This document shows, piece by piece, positions 30,101 to 39,126 of a stretch of DNA of 64,000 nucleotides. The notes beneath the pieces were generated by a model. That model was not told the origin of the DNA. It ran no database searches and saw only the letters and a program-made list of their open reading frames with translations. A program made the position numbers and the translations under genes. Every line of letters starts with the position of its first letter. Within the stretch, counting starts at the first letter, position 1. Source of the stretch: Symsagittifera roscoffensis (Eukaryota > Xenacoelomorpha > Acoela > Convolutidae); the NCBI RefSeq assembly GCF_963678635.1, contig NC_087070.1:29674048-29738047 (forward strand), written 5' to 3'.

Positions 30101-30975
30101 TCACGACAACTTTAGGAATGTCACCATATGAAATGGTTTTTAACCAAAAGCCACGCAAACCAATAATGTTTACAGCAAACTCTCATAAAAACGCACAAGG
30201 TTATTGTCAACCAAATAAAGACTCAATTTGTTATAACCTACTATTACATACACACGATGAAGATCATTTTCATCACCCACAAATTCTTAAATTAGCCTCC
30301 GGTACACACACCGAATGGATTTTAAACAGAGATAAAAAACACAATGAAATTTACCAAAAGGTAACAAAAAAGTTGTTACAAAGGCAAAATATTAATGAAC
30401 AAATAAATTCACGCTTTACACCAGCCTCCGATTTAAAAATTGGAACATTTGTTTTAATACCCAATTTTAATACTCAAAAAGGAATTTCAAAAAAGTTACA
30501 ACCCCTTCGTAAAGGACCATACCAAATAATTGCAAAACCCACTGATGTCACATATAAAATCACCGACTCAGATAAAAAAGAAATCGTTCAACACCGAAAT
30601 AACCTATTACCTTATTATCCAAAAGAATACGCACTCCGCGAACTAACTCAATTATATTCTTTTACAGGTTTAAAATTTATTCAAAATAACCCACATACGG
30701 ACAACATAACAAAGGAACAAAATGATATTCACCTCGGAAATCAAAATACAAAATCAAACACCACAAAAAACAATACAAAAAATCTCGATCAAAATACATC
30801 TCAAAAAGAAAGAAAAAATAGAAAAATGACAGAACAAATAATACCCCAAAAACAAATCGACAAATCAGAACATAGAGAGTCTTCACGACTTAGAAATCAA
30901 CCACGTAAAAATTATAAAGTATTCATCCCACAATCTAAAATATTAAAGAAAGTTGAATTTCAAACACAACCTTAA
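27133..30975 (+). CDS. pol: Pol: reverse transcriptase, RNase H, integrase (1221 aa from ATG 27310)
   Basis: The frame is open from 27133; the first ATG is 27310. Residues are counted from that ATG. Reverse transcriptase: TTADMNSAYNQMPL, FNRLFYGISIGPAAFSAFM and the catalytic YLDD at 212-215. RNase H: CDASNFGIGAALL (~360), the RECTAIIY glutamate, FTDHKPI, and PDTLSRN at its end. Integrase: HHCC zinc finger (GHSGSEKTYSNF, CNDCIVCQLNK), then D796, D856 (VTDNGTEF) and E892 (GLVEGMNRSL), a D-59-D-35-E triad with standard D-35-E spacing. A GPY/F-like module (RKGPYQIIAKP, ~1070) follows. The charged tail has no chromodomain. All catalytic residues are present and the frame is intact. RNase H-integrase order is that of Ty3/gypsy and retroviruses. 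Confidence 0.95.
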   Translation, partial: KNILQLLDICQSTILNEELSINNIISNENRNTDYFTKTPYFKPTFNISNYTENQQKFLTMFNFQHSQITQDEFEKLAKQLIKYSSVYATSKFDVGKISSSLHLPLKPDAVFKKQRASKVPIHLHDKVNRILDILEQYNIISPVNKEEQPKGNLFINPVIILAKGESLKIVLDARYLNSLIDESKCNWPIEPIQVILTKINGKYFTTADMNSAYNQMPLDEQSRRLTQFVIGNQQYEFNRLFYGISIGPAAFSAFMSKIFRPLILKKNAITYLDDVFMQSQTKEEMFNVLEQYHQILQNENLKAAPEKSHFFLTKVKFLGHNIERKTITPLKSRIDAIQKLQPPTNKKKIQEFLGMLNFLGKYVYKMQLYLRPFYNILRQQNNFDWNIEHQARFEEIKKLLTEQISNTIPDSNQPFYAMCDASNFGIGAALLQSHNSTNKMNLISANSRLFTQAELRLSTLMRECTAIIYTLTEYEFLILGSKHPTVLFTDHKPIIFLFTQKSNPNHRVYRFQLILMKFPNLHIVWTAGKNLALPDTLSRNTPPELLTRKTTVEIHKNIKFYLAENETSPRLECKYAVKTDVEQSQINNLQHFPLYLDCQNNHYEVDLLGTSTFKPIPYSQWIKNNTQQKRIKQHPPKKDHFPLIEKENLTDKINLSGPQTNDSKYTINQVFDLHDPLDTIPLSKLEIENIFLPPTETITISTLKQYQNLDPVIRQLKSWHKYKTKPIKADSTILGNKTLLRYFRKFNNTTINENTDLLEYKLNESTAPCLPLSMILIAFNISHTQNIKGHSGSEKTYSNFIQNFYFPNAPIWIKVLCNDCIVCQLNKPYPNQKQIAQKQDFKGQSLYFNHRISFDTKGPISPSSEGNSYIMVIVDAFTHYVALNPVPHCNAYYAYTTLYEHWIAKFGLPEILVTDNGTEFINNEIITLCHLYNIKHKPRTSHAPWTNGLVEGMNRSLQEYLRCIINGNDTRYTEWSADVKLFPLAYNSQITTTLGMSPYEMVFNQKPRKPIMFTANSHKNAQGYCQPNKDSICYNLLLHTHDEDHFHHPQILKLASGTHTEWILNRDKKHNEIYQKVTKKLLQRQNINEQINSRFTPASDLKIGTFVLIPNFNTQKGISKKLQPLRKGPYQIIAKPTDVTYKITDSDKKEIVQHRNNLLPYYPKEYALRELTQLYSFTGLKFIQNNPHTDNITKEQNDIHLGNQNTKSNTTKNNTKNLDQNTSQKERKNRKMTEQIIPQKQIDKSEHRESSRLRNQPRKNYKVFIPQSKILKKVEFQTQP

Positions 30976-31569
30976 ATTCTACATTTAAAAATCTTTGCAC
31001 CTCTGAAACATTTCACACTTTCATTTTTCAAGATAACATGCTGATAAACACGCAGCGATTCTAGTTCAAAATTAGCCAATAGGATTCATCCAATCCGTCA
31101 CCTTCTATAACTTTAACACAAACCAACTAGACGAAAAATATTAAACTCCAGGCATATCTATAACTATAACTCTACGACCTCCAGGTCAAAAATAAGCAAA
31201 CCACTCCAACTTGACAACTAAAATAAATATCACCATAATATCATAACCCTCCCTTATCTAATAAACCAAAGATCAACAATATTTCCCCAACTCAGCCCTC
31301 AAATACCCCCCAAACAAATATGTTAAATTAGCCTAAAGTAAAAGAACGACCATTTTATTTAGCCTAAAGTATAAAAATCTCAAAAATACCCCAGATCATT
31401 TGACAAATGAAAATAAAGACAAAGAAGACCTCCCGATCACCATAAAAATTGCCCCCAACAATTTTTTACAAAACTCAACCCACTTGTCAAAAAACTAATA
31501 AATAATCCGACCACACTTGAAAATTGCCCCAAACAACAAAAACTATTCGATCACGAAGCCATTTCTTAA
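30976..31569 (+). other. Post-pol spacer
   Basis: No ORF of note. It contains a short direct repeat TTAGCCTAAAGTA (31327 and 31361) and several AAATTGCCCC-like motifs (near 31447 and 31520). Possible splice or regulatory region; nothing is proven. Confidence 0.4.
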
Positions 31570-31785
31570 ATGCTCTTCTATCAAACAGTCACTAAAATTA
31601 TCACAAACCTCAAACAATTTTTTACGATACTTGAAACTTTCATAATATTTCTTTTTGATATCCTTGAATCTTTTCTAATACTCTTAATCATTTTTTGTAA
31701 TATTTTTTTAATTTTCTACACTATATTCGAACTATTTCTCCAACTTTCAAAAACCCTTGATTATATCCACAGGTACGATTTATGA
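31570..31785 (+). CDS. Small hydrophobic ORF (71 aa)
   Basis: Starts MLFYQTVTKIITNL and is then almost entirely hydrophobic and aromatic (IIFLFDILESFLILLIIF), predicting one or two membrane spans and a short polar tail. It lies between pol and the env-like gene. Because AT-rich DNA produces F/I/L-rich ORFs by chance, this may be spurious; the neighbouring second hydrophobic ORF makes a real membrane gene more plausible. Confidence 0.35.
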   Translation: MLFYQTVTKIITNLKQFFTILETFIIFLFDILESFLILLIIFCNIFLIFYTIFELFLQLSKTLDYIHRYDL

Positions 31786-31795
31786 AATTGTCTAA

Positions 31796-31972
31796 ATGAT
31801 ACGAACTATTTTCAGTAGAACTGATATTTTTCTACTATTTGTAATTTTCATAACATTTCTATCATCCCTCATTTTGACTATATGCAAATGTATAAAGAAA
31901 GCAATCATCACATTCGCTCTAGCAACAATCCTCCTAATTCTTTTCTTAGAAGAATACTTTAATAAACATTAA
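31796..31972 (+). CDS. Tiny two-span membrane protein candidate (58 aa)
   Basis: ATG at 31796, TAA at 31970-31972. The layout is a short basic N terminus (MIRTIFSRTD), a hydrophobic helix (IFLLFVIFITFLSSLILTI), a Cys/Lys turn (CKCIKKA), a second helix (IITFALATILLILFL) and an acidic/polar end. This is a viroporin-like hairpin topology. It starts 11 bases after the previous small ORF, in another frame. No homology is known to me; function is inferred from topology only. Confidence 0.42.
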   Translation: MIRTIFSRTDIFLLFVIFITFLSSLILTICKCIKKAIITFALATILLILFLEEYFNKH

Positions 31973-31996
31973 CTTTTTCACTAAAAGAATAGACCA

Positions 31997-33126
31997 AAAA
32001 GCTATCAAAAATTGCTACCCAAAAGTCACCAAGTCAGTCTTCACCGACATCATCCCAAGATAACCCAACAACACCTTCAACTACCAATAATCCTCAAACA
32101 TCTACACGAATTTCCTTTCAAGATAACCCATACACTTTTGAAGAACGACACGCTCGTTTATCAGGACCACTAGAACCAGTTCAACGACAAGCACCTCTAA
32201 GCGAACCAACATATAACTTATACCCAACACTACCACAAGAATTAAGTAGAATAAGAAATCCTAGTCAAAACCAAAATACAGTCGAAATAAATAGACAAAT
32301 TATACATCCTCGACGGAACAGAAATTTTCTAACTCCCCGAGTTCATTTTGATATACCTCAATCCCCATCACAAAACACTCCAGAAAACCCCATTAGTATA
32401 TTACCAGAAACCCCTACGCTTCTTTCACAACGTAGCACCTCAAGCCTACCATCAGATTACTTAGGTTCAACACCAACATCTGAACAAATACGTGAAAATC
32501 CCTTTAACCCCCCAAACCAGGCATCACGACTACCATATTGGACAACACATTCATTTACACAAGGTGAATTAAATTTAGTCAATGATCCAATAGATATTTC
32601 TACGGATACAACAACATCCTCATCACTACCAGAAACATTATCACTACCATCAACACCATCAATAAGCCAGATTTCACCACCACCTTTTAACTTAAATTTT
32701 CCAAATAATCTCGACGCCAGATATCGAGAACAATCATCAACAAATATCCCTTTAAGACTAGATTGGAATACATTTACAGCCCCTCCACCATTATTTGGAC
32801 AACATCTAGAAAGTAATCGCCTCCACAACTGGGCACTTAATAGATTACAATACCGACAAGACATTCACGACGATATCCGTGATCACAATATCCAAATACT
32901 CCAACAAAACAGTTTACAATTAAAGTTTGAAATCACAGTTAAATTAAACAACATTACTCAACATCCCTACCCATTAAACCCACCAAACATAACAGCTCAA
33001 TCACTACCACCACCATTTATAACCACTGAAGTAATATATAAATACGACAGATATACCAAAAAAACAATTGGTTACATCACATTTTATAACCCATACTCAG
33101 GATTATCATACACATGTATATTCTAA
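31997..33126 (+). CDS. ~376-codon open frame without any ATG (spliced exon candidate)
   Basis: The frame opens after a TAG just before 31997 and stays open to TAA 33124-33126; I find no in-frame ATG. It clearly looks coding. The N-terminal two thirds are Ser/Thr/Pro/Gln-rich and disordered; the C-terminal third is structured, with RLHNWALNRLQYRQDIHDDI and a Tyr-rich end (YDRYTKKTIGYITFYNPY). The last 13 bases overlap the env-like ATG at 33114. Lacking a start, it should be joined to an upstream leader or exon by splicing, or use a non-AUG start. The protein family is unknown. The S/T/P-rich N terminus and structured C terminus resemble the 602-codon ORF in style. Confidence 0.6.
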
Positions 33127-35729
33127 AATTATTAATTTTTCTCCAACTCCTTTTTCTAGTAATCTCAAATCAAAACATAAACCCTTCTCCCCGCACAGGA
33201 CCCCAAGATTTATTAGTAACACATTACGATTGTGAAGAAAACGAACAAAAAACACTACACAAGTATGCAATAAATCAAGTATCACAGTGCGAAACAGAAC
33301 CCCAAGCCATAGAAACTACAAATGTCATAGCAACACTTTATTCAAAAGCCCGAGCAACTACAGTTATAGGATATAAATTCACAGCAACATTTTCTGAAAA
33401 GAAAGTACATTGTTCACAAGTCTCAAACGGAAATAAAAACCGACTTGACCATGAATCATTCTACCAGAGTAATATAGAACGACTTTTACATCTCAATCCC
33501 GAAGATTGTAAAAACGAGTTACTCCGACTAAACATCACAAAAAATAAAAACACAGATAGAAATTTAGTATATTTCCAAGTTTTTTCAGATTCTGTACATC
33601 AAGCAGAACTTGAAAGATATCAAGGACATATAAAATTAGATGAAAAATACCCATACAACGGCGCACACGGACGATTAACCTATGACATGCACGATAAACA
33701 CTGGATACCACACATTGGTATAAATGACCCATCAAACTGCAAAGCAGACACAAAAAATAAAGGATACCAAGAAATAATGTTTTTCGATTGGAAAATACAA
33801 CTCGAAAAAATACAACTCACACGAGATTTATCAGACAACACAATGATTTATCAAGGAATTAGATTACCTTGTAAAAACGACCAAGGTTATTGCGACCCTA
33901 CAACCAGAACACAAGCAACAATTGTTTGGTTCCCCGAAGACACATGTACAACATTTCAAGTAGCAAAAATACACGCTCGTATGATAAAATTTCACGAAAA
34001 ATATTTTATACAGTCAATACCATATGAACAAGTAAATCCATTACGAAAAATAAGTTCTAATTTTCGAAACATTCATAATATAGAAAATAAATTAACACGT
34101 TTTCAAATATATCAAGAAACAGAACTTGCATGTAAATACAGAAACCCACTTCACAAAACACAATACTCTGAAATATTAGTTGAATACGAAAATGGATTCG
34201 ACATGACCACTGGAAAAATAAAAGTCGACCCATACGCCACAAGTCATCCCCTAAACGAAGGAACATCATATATACCAGTTAATTTTCAAAAGAATACAGG
34301 TCAACCTGGTGGACATTTAAAACCCCAAAACGATCAAAGCACACGTTTACAAGAACTATCACTAATGAATAGTACATATTTTGGTAATATCCACTATGAT
34401 ATTCACTTAGATATGAAACTAGACTACACGATTAGCCGAATTTTTCAAGAAATGTCACTCTCCGAATTAGAAACATTACACCAACTATGCGAATTAGAAA
34501 GAACACAAATATTACAATCACTTGCACTAGCAGTATTAAAAATACCCTACGCAGGATATTTACTATCAGGAAATAGATCAAATATTTTAGACTATGAAGG
34601 AAACATCTTATGGTTTTATACTTGTACTAAAAAAGTATCACCACTATACGTTTTTGAAGATAAACGATGTTATAAAAGAATCCCTATCTTTTATAGGAAT
34701 AAAGTACATTTCGTTGACACACTTTCACGAAGAACCTATTTCTGGGATACCGCAGTTCCATGTGGATCAGAAAATAGCCACAACGTAGTACAACTAAACC
34801 TTGATGAAGATAAATATTACCTTCTCACCCCATATCCCACATTAATGCAATCACTCAAAAAATTTTCACCAGAAAGCATTCGCGCTATCGCTCGAAACCC
34901 AAATATAGACTTACAATCAATAGGAATATACTCAAAATCAGATATTCAACATCACATTAGAACACAACAATTCCAGGAATTATTAACACAAATGGACACA
35001 ATACAAAGACAATCAATTGACCAAAACTTACGCAAACTTGCCGAAACCGCAGGATTTGCAGACATCTATACGCAAGACTATAGCGGATATTTTAAAGACA
35101 TTAAAGATTATATATATCTAAACGGTGAAAAATACCGTCTCCAAGATATATCACCTATCAATATTTTTAGCTTTGTTACACTCAAGAATGAAATTCTTGA
35201 TTTTCTAGGATGGCCCTACTACATCTTAGAAAAACTAACTATTTTATACGCAATGTTTAACTTTATTGGATTTCTTTTTTCACTCTTAAAAGGAATCTAT
35301 AACACATGTGCTATACACACACAAGTCAATAGACAAGCAAGTGTAGCACGCATACTATTTGCAGGATTTTTTGGAATATTTTCTACATCTATAAACAAAA
35401 TTCTTTTAGACGCACAAATAAAAGAATATAACACAAAAATAGCAACAAGACAGAACACATACGACGAAGAACATAACAATGCAGACACAACACCAACAGC
35501 ACCACAGTTACCACCCCTACCACATAACCATCCATTATCCCTAGTCCCACGTAATTTTCGAAATTTAGCCATAACACATAATAATTTTAGACCAACCATA
35601 TCACAAAGTCCCACCCAACATATAATGCCACACCACTCACAAGATGAAAATACTTATGAACAAATTATAGAACAACCCCATACCACCGCTTTTCAGTCTC
35701 AAAATAATAATTTTTTTAGCCCACGATGA
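33114..35729 (+). CDS. env: Env-like viral glycoprotein (871 aa)
   Basis: A signal peptide is clear (MYILKLLIFLQLLFLVIS). A Cys-containing ectodomain follows with THYDCEENEQ and spaced cysteines (VSQCETEP, EKKVHCSQV, PEDCKNELL), a pattern I associate with chuvirus-like and related class III glycoproteins captured by invertebrate retroelements; this family call is tentative. A hydrophobic membrane segment lies at about 697-730 (ILYAMFNFIGFLFSLL) and another hydrophobic stretch at about 745-766, before a Pro/His-rich tail. No obvious furin RXXR site was seen. The frame is intact. The stop TGA overlaps the next ATG (ATGA). Presence of an env-like gene suggests past or present capacity to move between cells. 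Confidence 0.7.
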   Translation: MYILKLLIFLQLLFLVISNQNINPSPRTGPQDLLVTHYDCEENEQKTLHKYAINQVSQCETEPQAIETTNVIATLYSKARATTVIGYKFTATFSEKKVHCSQVSNGNKNRLDHESFYQSNIERLLHLNPEDCKNELLRLNITKNKNTDRNLVYFQVFSDSVHQAELERYQGHIKLDEKYPYNGAHGRLTYDMHDKHWIPHIGINDPSNCKADTKNKGYQEIMFFDWKIQLEKIQLTRDLSDNTMIYQGIRLPCKNDQGYCDPTTRTQATIVWFPEDTCTTFQVAKIHARMIKFHEKYFIQSIPYEQVNPLRKISSNFRNIHNIENKLTRFQIYQETELACKYRNPLHKTQYSEILVEYENGFDMTTGKIKVDPYATSHPLNEGTSYIPVNFQKNTGQPGGHLKPQNDQSTRLQELSLMNSTYFGNIHYDIHLDMKLDYTISRIFQEMSLSELETLHQLCELERTQILQSLALAVLKIPYAGYLLSGNRSNILDYEGNILWFYTCTKKVSPLYVFEDKRCYKRIPIFYRNKVHFVDTLSRRTYFWDTAVPCGSENSHNVVQLNLDEDKYYLLTPYPTLMQSLKKFSPESIRAIARNPNIDLQSIGIYSKSDIQHHIRTQQFQELLTQMDTIQRQSIDQNLRKLAETAGFADIYTQDYSGYFKDIKDYIYLNGEKYRLQDISPINIFSFVTLKNEILDFLGWPYYILEKLTILYAMFNFIGFLFSLLKGIYNTCAIHTQVNRQASVARILFAGFFGIFSTSINKILLDAQIKEYNTKIATRQNTYDEEHNNADTTPTAPQLPPLPHNHPLSLVPRNFRNLAITHNNFRPTISQSPTQHIMPHHSQDENTYEQIIEQPHTTAFQSQNNNFFSPR

Positions 35730-37534
35730 GCCGACAACTTGGATCCCTACACCGATCAAATTCCCACCCAACCAACCTCACCACTCCAATCCCAATAATA
35801 CCACTTTTTGCTTTTCCGCCACCCGATCTCCCATCCAGTAATGTAACATCCGGCATGAATTCCGATACTAATTCACACATCTCAGTTTTATACTCCATCT
35901 CACAACTCAATAACCCGAATATTGAAACCCCCGATGAATTTGCCGACTCTGAACCATCTCCATCAAATAATTTACACACCAATCCCTTAAATTTTTCCCA
36001 AACCCCTTTTCAACCCATACTACCAAATAACCCTGACCCAACCAATTCTACACCCTCTTATGCTTCCCAAGTCACTCCAACCTACTCCTCACTTCACTCA
36101 AACCAATCATCTCATTCTTCAGACACCCCCCGAATCTCCCCAGAACTAGATAATTTCATTACCCTACAACAACAATCCTATCACCTTGACACCCCAACCA
36201 TAAACCAAATCTCATCCACAATAGATTCATCCAACCCTCCTACCCCTACACCCTCTTCAATTTATACTGATTCCTTAGCACCATCATCCACAACTACTGT
36301 ATCTTCACTCAGCACTAATAGAGCTTACCGCACTTTTAAAAGGAAGTTCCCCAACCATCCTTTCCCAGCGAAACCAGGAACAGCCCGTGAATATATCAAC
36401 CATCCACAACACACTAACACAAAAGAATTTTTAGCTATCACCTTACCCTCATTTCCACAATACACCTTAAACACCCCTCATGACACTAACGAGACACGTA
36501 ACTTTGTAGACGAATACGTTTTAATGCCTACCCTTCCTTGGACCTCATATTATCATTTTACAAATCCCCTTTGCTTACCTTTATCTAACACTCATATCGA
36601 TATAGAACGAAATAAGGACATGCTATATCGACTCACTACACCACTAACACCTAGACAATTTACTTACATTGGATACAAAAAATCACTAAAAACACACACT
36701 GCACCCCGAGCTAATGAATATACACTAGAATATTACGATCATAACATCATCAGAACTAACCAAGATCAATTCTTAGACGACGATCGCTTCGCTAACCCAC
36801 AAATCACCGAGAAATTTTTCATTAAAACACCATATGTATTTACACTAAATATCTTCGATCGCAAGTTTGACCACATTATCTCAGAAGCACTAACAGACAC
36901 GCAAGCCTACGAAAGTTTTAAAGAACGCTTCCAAATATTTTCACTAACCTTTCGTTTCCTTGCACCACATGAAAGAGATTTGCACTGCTCACACGATATT
37001 ATGTTGCGCACTAAACAAACACACACATATACTTATTATCGTTTCATCCAAAATCACTTTGACCTACACACTCCCTCCAGACAACCACACCATCGTTTTC
37101 AATTCATCAATTCCAAATACACCTCACCATTCTTTCTTAACTTCACATATTGCATTAAAGATACTAACCTTCATGGTATTCTTCGAAATTATGATCCCAT
37201 AACCCAAATGTATATCTTTTGTCCCATCACCAAGACCTTCAACGCAGAAGAATCCCGACCCTTCCTCATCCCACACGAGTTTGTACAACCTATAGAAATC
37301 CCCATTTTAGAATTCATCCATAACACTAAATTCAACCACAAATTATATAATCTAATCCAAAACACACCTTATGAATTTGCAGTTGGCACTGAAGAACTAA
37401 CCACCACTAAGGCACTTCAATTGCTTTGGCCACTGCTTCAAACTAAAAATATCATCCGCATCTTAGCCAAACTACTAACAACTTCAGATCTCATCCACGA
37501 CATTTTCCCCCACGGTTTCTTCCCCGACGACTAA
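35726..37534 (+). CDS. Unknown accessory protein (602 aa)
   Basis: The ATG overlaps the env-like stop as ATGA (35726-35729), which could allow termination-reinitiation. Residues 1 to about 200 are Ser/Thr/Pro/Asn-rich and disordered, then a basic patch RAYRTFKRKFPNHPFPAK. From about 230 the protein is folded-looking, rich in aromatic and His residues (LPWTSYYHFTNPLCLP, TYYRFIQNHFDLHTP, MYIFCPITKTF), ending in a hydrophobic helix-rich segment (ALQLLWPLLQTKNIIRILAK) and FFPDD. Codons are C-richer than those of gag or pol, hinting at a different origin. No signal peptide. I recognise no family. The size and intact frame argue for function, and the position downstream of env is where complex retroviruses keep regulatory genes. 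Confidence 0.7.
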   Translation: MSRQLGSLHRSNSHPTNLTTPIPIIPLFAFPPPDLPSSNVTSGMNSDTNSHISVLYSISQLNNPNIETPDEFADSEPSPSNNLHTNPLNFSQTPFQPILPNNPDPTNSTPSYASQVTPTYSSLHSNQSSHSSDTPRISPELDNFITLQQQSYHLDTPTINQISSTIDSSNPPTPTPSSIYTDSLAPSSTTTVSSLSTNRAYRTFKRKFPNHPFPAKPGTAREYINHPQHTNTKEFLAITLPSFPQYTLNTPHDTNETRNFVDEYVLMPTLPWTSYYHFTNPLCLPLSNTHIDIERNKDMLYRLTTPLTPRQFTYIGYKKSLKTHTAPRANEYTLEYYDHNIIRTNQDQFLDDDRFANPQITEKFFIKTPYVFTLNIFDRKFDHIISEALTDTQAYESFKERFQIFSLTFRFLAPHERDLHCSHDIMLRTKQTHTYTYYRFIQNHFDLHTPSRQPHHRFQFINSKYTSPFFLNFTYCIKDTNLHGILRNYDPITQMYIFCPITKTFNAEESRPFLIPHEFVQPIEIPILEFIHNTKFNHKLYNLIQNTPYEFAVGTEELTTTKALQLLWPLLQTKNIIRILAKLLTTSDLIHDIFPHGFFPDD

Positions 37535-37535
37535 C

Positions 37536-37541
37536 AGGTAA
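37536..37541 (+). promoter_or_regulatory. Consensus 5' splice site after the 602-aa ORF
   Basis: AACAG|GTAAGTATG begins two bases after the ORF stop. Possible acceptors follow in a pyrimidine-rich stretch (TTTTCTTTAG near 37613; TTTTAG near 37621), predicting a ~75-base 3' UTR intron, or a donor joined further downstream. Seen as consensus only. Confidence 0.4.
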
Positions 37542-38597
37542 GTATGAATTATACATATTACTAATTAATTCAAATATTAGAAACTCACCATTCTTTATCC
37601 ATGTTTTCTTTAGAATTTTAGCCTTCATCCTAGATCATCTGAAAAATTCACAAAAGAAAAATAAAAAATAGCAAACTTCTTCAAAACTGTTTAAGACCCT
37701 ATTAAATTTTTGCACCAACAATTAAATAAATATAATACCAATGCAGAAAATTAATTTATAAATTTTTCCCCCACCAGCCGTAAATCTAATAATGATGAAA
37801 ATTTGTAACTTAATTTCCCCCAACAACTAGCAGTAAAATTAAAATTCTATGTAGTAAATTCATAAGAAGCAAAAGCAGTACTAACCTTTTGATATTTTCA
37901 TTCACTCGCATAAAAATTCTATCCAAACTCGCACAGCTCGCCCACGAAGAATTGTTTAAAGTAATGAATTTCAGTTCCAAGCTTTCACACTCGATAACTC
38001 TAACACAAGATAACATATTTCAAACATTACTTTAACCCGGTTGGAAAGGAATTATATACTAAACAAAACTAACCAATGCAGCTTACTAAACACCACAACA
38101 CATAGCATAACAGCATGACTAAGAAAAGGAAACCAACGGTACCCAAACCGGATTAACCCAGTTTAAAACTGGATAATTTATTCTTTTGAAGACTATTATA
38201 AAGTCTAAGAAAGAAATAATAAAACACAAAAAAGTCGAAAGACAAACCCATACCACAAACAATTTGATTTTTGAAAAAAGGACACAACCAACAAAACATA
38301 AGAAAAACCACAACAAACCCAACATAAAACGTTGTCACATAACAGGACCTCTCACAAAAACCGCATGCAATCATACTCCCACTCCTGGCCTAACCCACCA
38401 GGAAGGACGTCCTGAGCATGCTCTATAGCCGGCCTAACCCACCGTGCTACATCCACGCTTTGTGACCACACTCCTATTTTTAATAAGAGCTACTCAAGGG
38501 TGAGTAACTCTTCAAAATAACTGAACTAAAACAAAAACGCTTTTGTGAAAACAACTAACTAAAATCATAATTAAAAAATATTAAACTAATAAAAGTT

Positions 38598-39074
38598 TTA
38601 TAAAATGTAAATTACATTATGCAATACATAGATCAGAATACAACACCAAGGACGAACATCCAAAGACAAAACGACCCTACTACACTCGAGAAAGAATGGC
38701 CAACTACAATCAATATGCCGCCCACAATCACAACTCAAAGGATTTAGAGTACGACTTGACTTCGCAGAAAAGGACTTCATTGAACTAGACCAATGACCAC
38801 CTCGATGTTCAAGTATACGTACAGATCCGAGTAGCCAGGCATCCCCTCCACGCACAATCTCCACGCCATTCCCAGACAAGGTCAAACACAAAGAAGTTCT
38901 CACCAATGAAACAGAAAAACCTGACATAGCCAACCATTCTGAAATCAGATTTGAGTTTGTTGCGAAAACCCAGTCGTTGTCTTGAGAAGACACAATGATT
39001 GAATCTGGGACTTCTCTAATAAGAAAACCCAGAAGAAATAAGATGTTCGCCAAATACCAACGTCCATCATCCAT
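38598..39074 (-). CDS. Antisense ORF (158 aa) in the 3' region
   Basis: On the strand opposite to the element, ATG at 39074 opens 158 codons. The protein has a hydrophobic N-terminal stretch (YLANILFLLGFLI), several Cys (NPLSCDCGRHIDCSWPFF) and a hydrophobic C terminus. Antisense genes driven from the 3' LTR exist in deltaretroviruses, but chance is a fair explanation. No family is recognised. Confidence 0.25.
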   Translation of the reverse strand: MDDGRWYLANILFLLGFLIREVPDSIIVSSQDNDWVFATNSNLISEWLAMSGFSVSLVRTSLCLTLSGNGVEIVRGGDAWLLGSVRILEHRGGHWSSSMKSFSAKSSRTLNPLSCDCGRHIDCSWPFFLECSRVVLSLDVRPWCCILIYVLHNVIYIL

Positions 39075-39126
39075 CTTTCGAATTGCAGAAAAACTATTCT
39101 AAAAAACTCTGTAAAACCCGGATGGG

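Larger units (their letters stand above)
37535..39126 (+). other. 1.6-kb 3' region before the 3' LTR
   Basis: Mostly non-coding. It contains an 80-codon Lys/His-rich ORF (38186-38428), a GC-richer patch with repeated GGCCTAACCCACC (near 38388 and 38431), and the antisense ORF listed separately. The bases before the LTR (ACCCGGATGGG) make a weak polypurine tract; a classical one is not obvious. Confidence 0.5.

Noticed and set aside
30600-30975. Chromodomain at the end of Pol
   Set aside because: The tail is a charged Asn/Lys/Thr-rich stretch without the aromatic cage pattern of a chromodomain.
32457-32864. 135-codon minus-strand ORF
   Set aside because: It lies opposite the ATG-less plus-strand frame, which explains the absence of stops.
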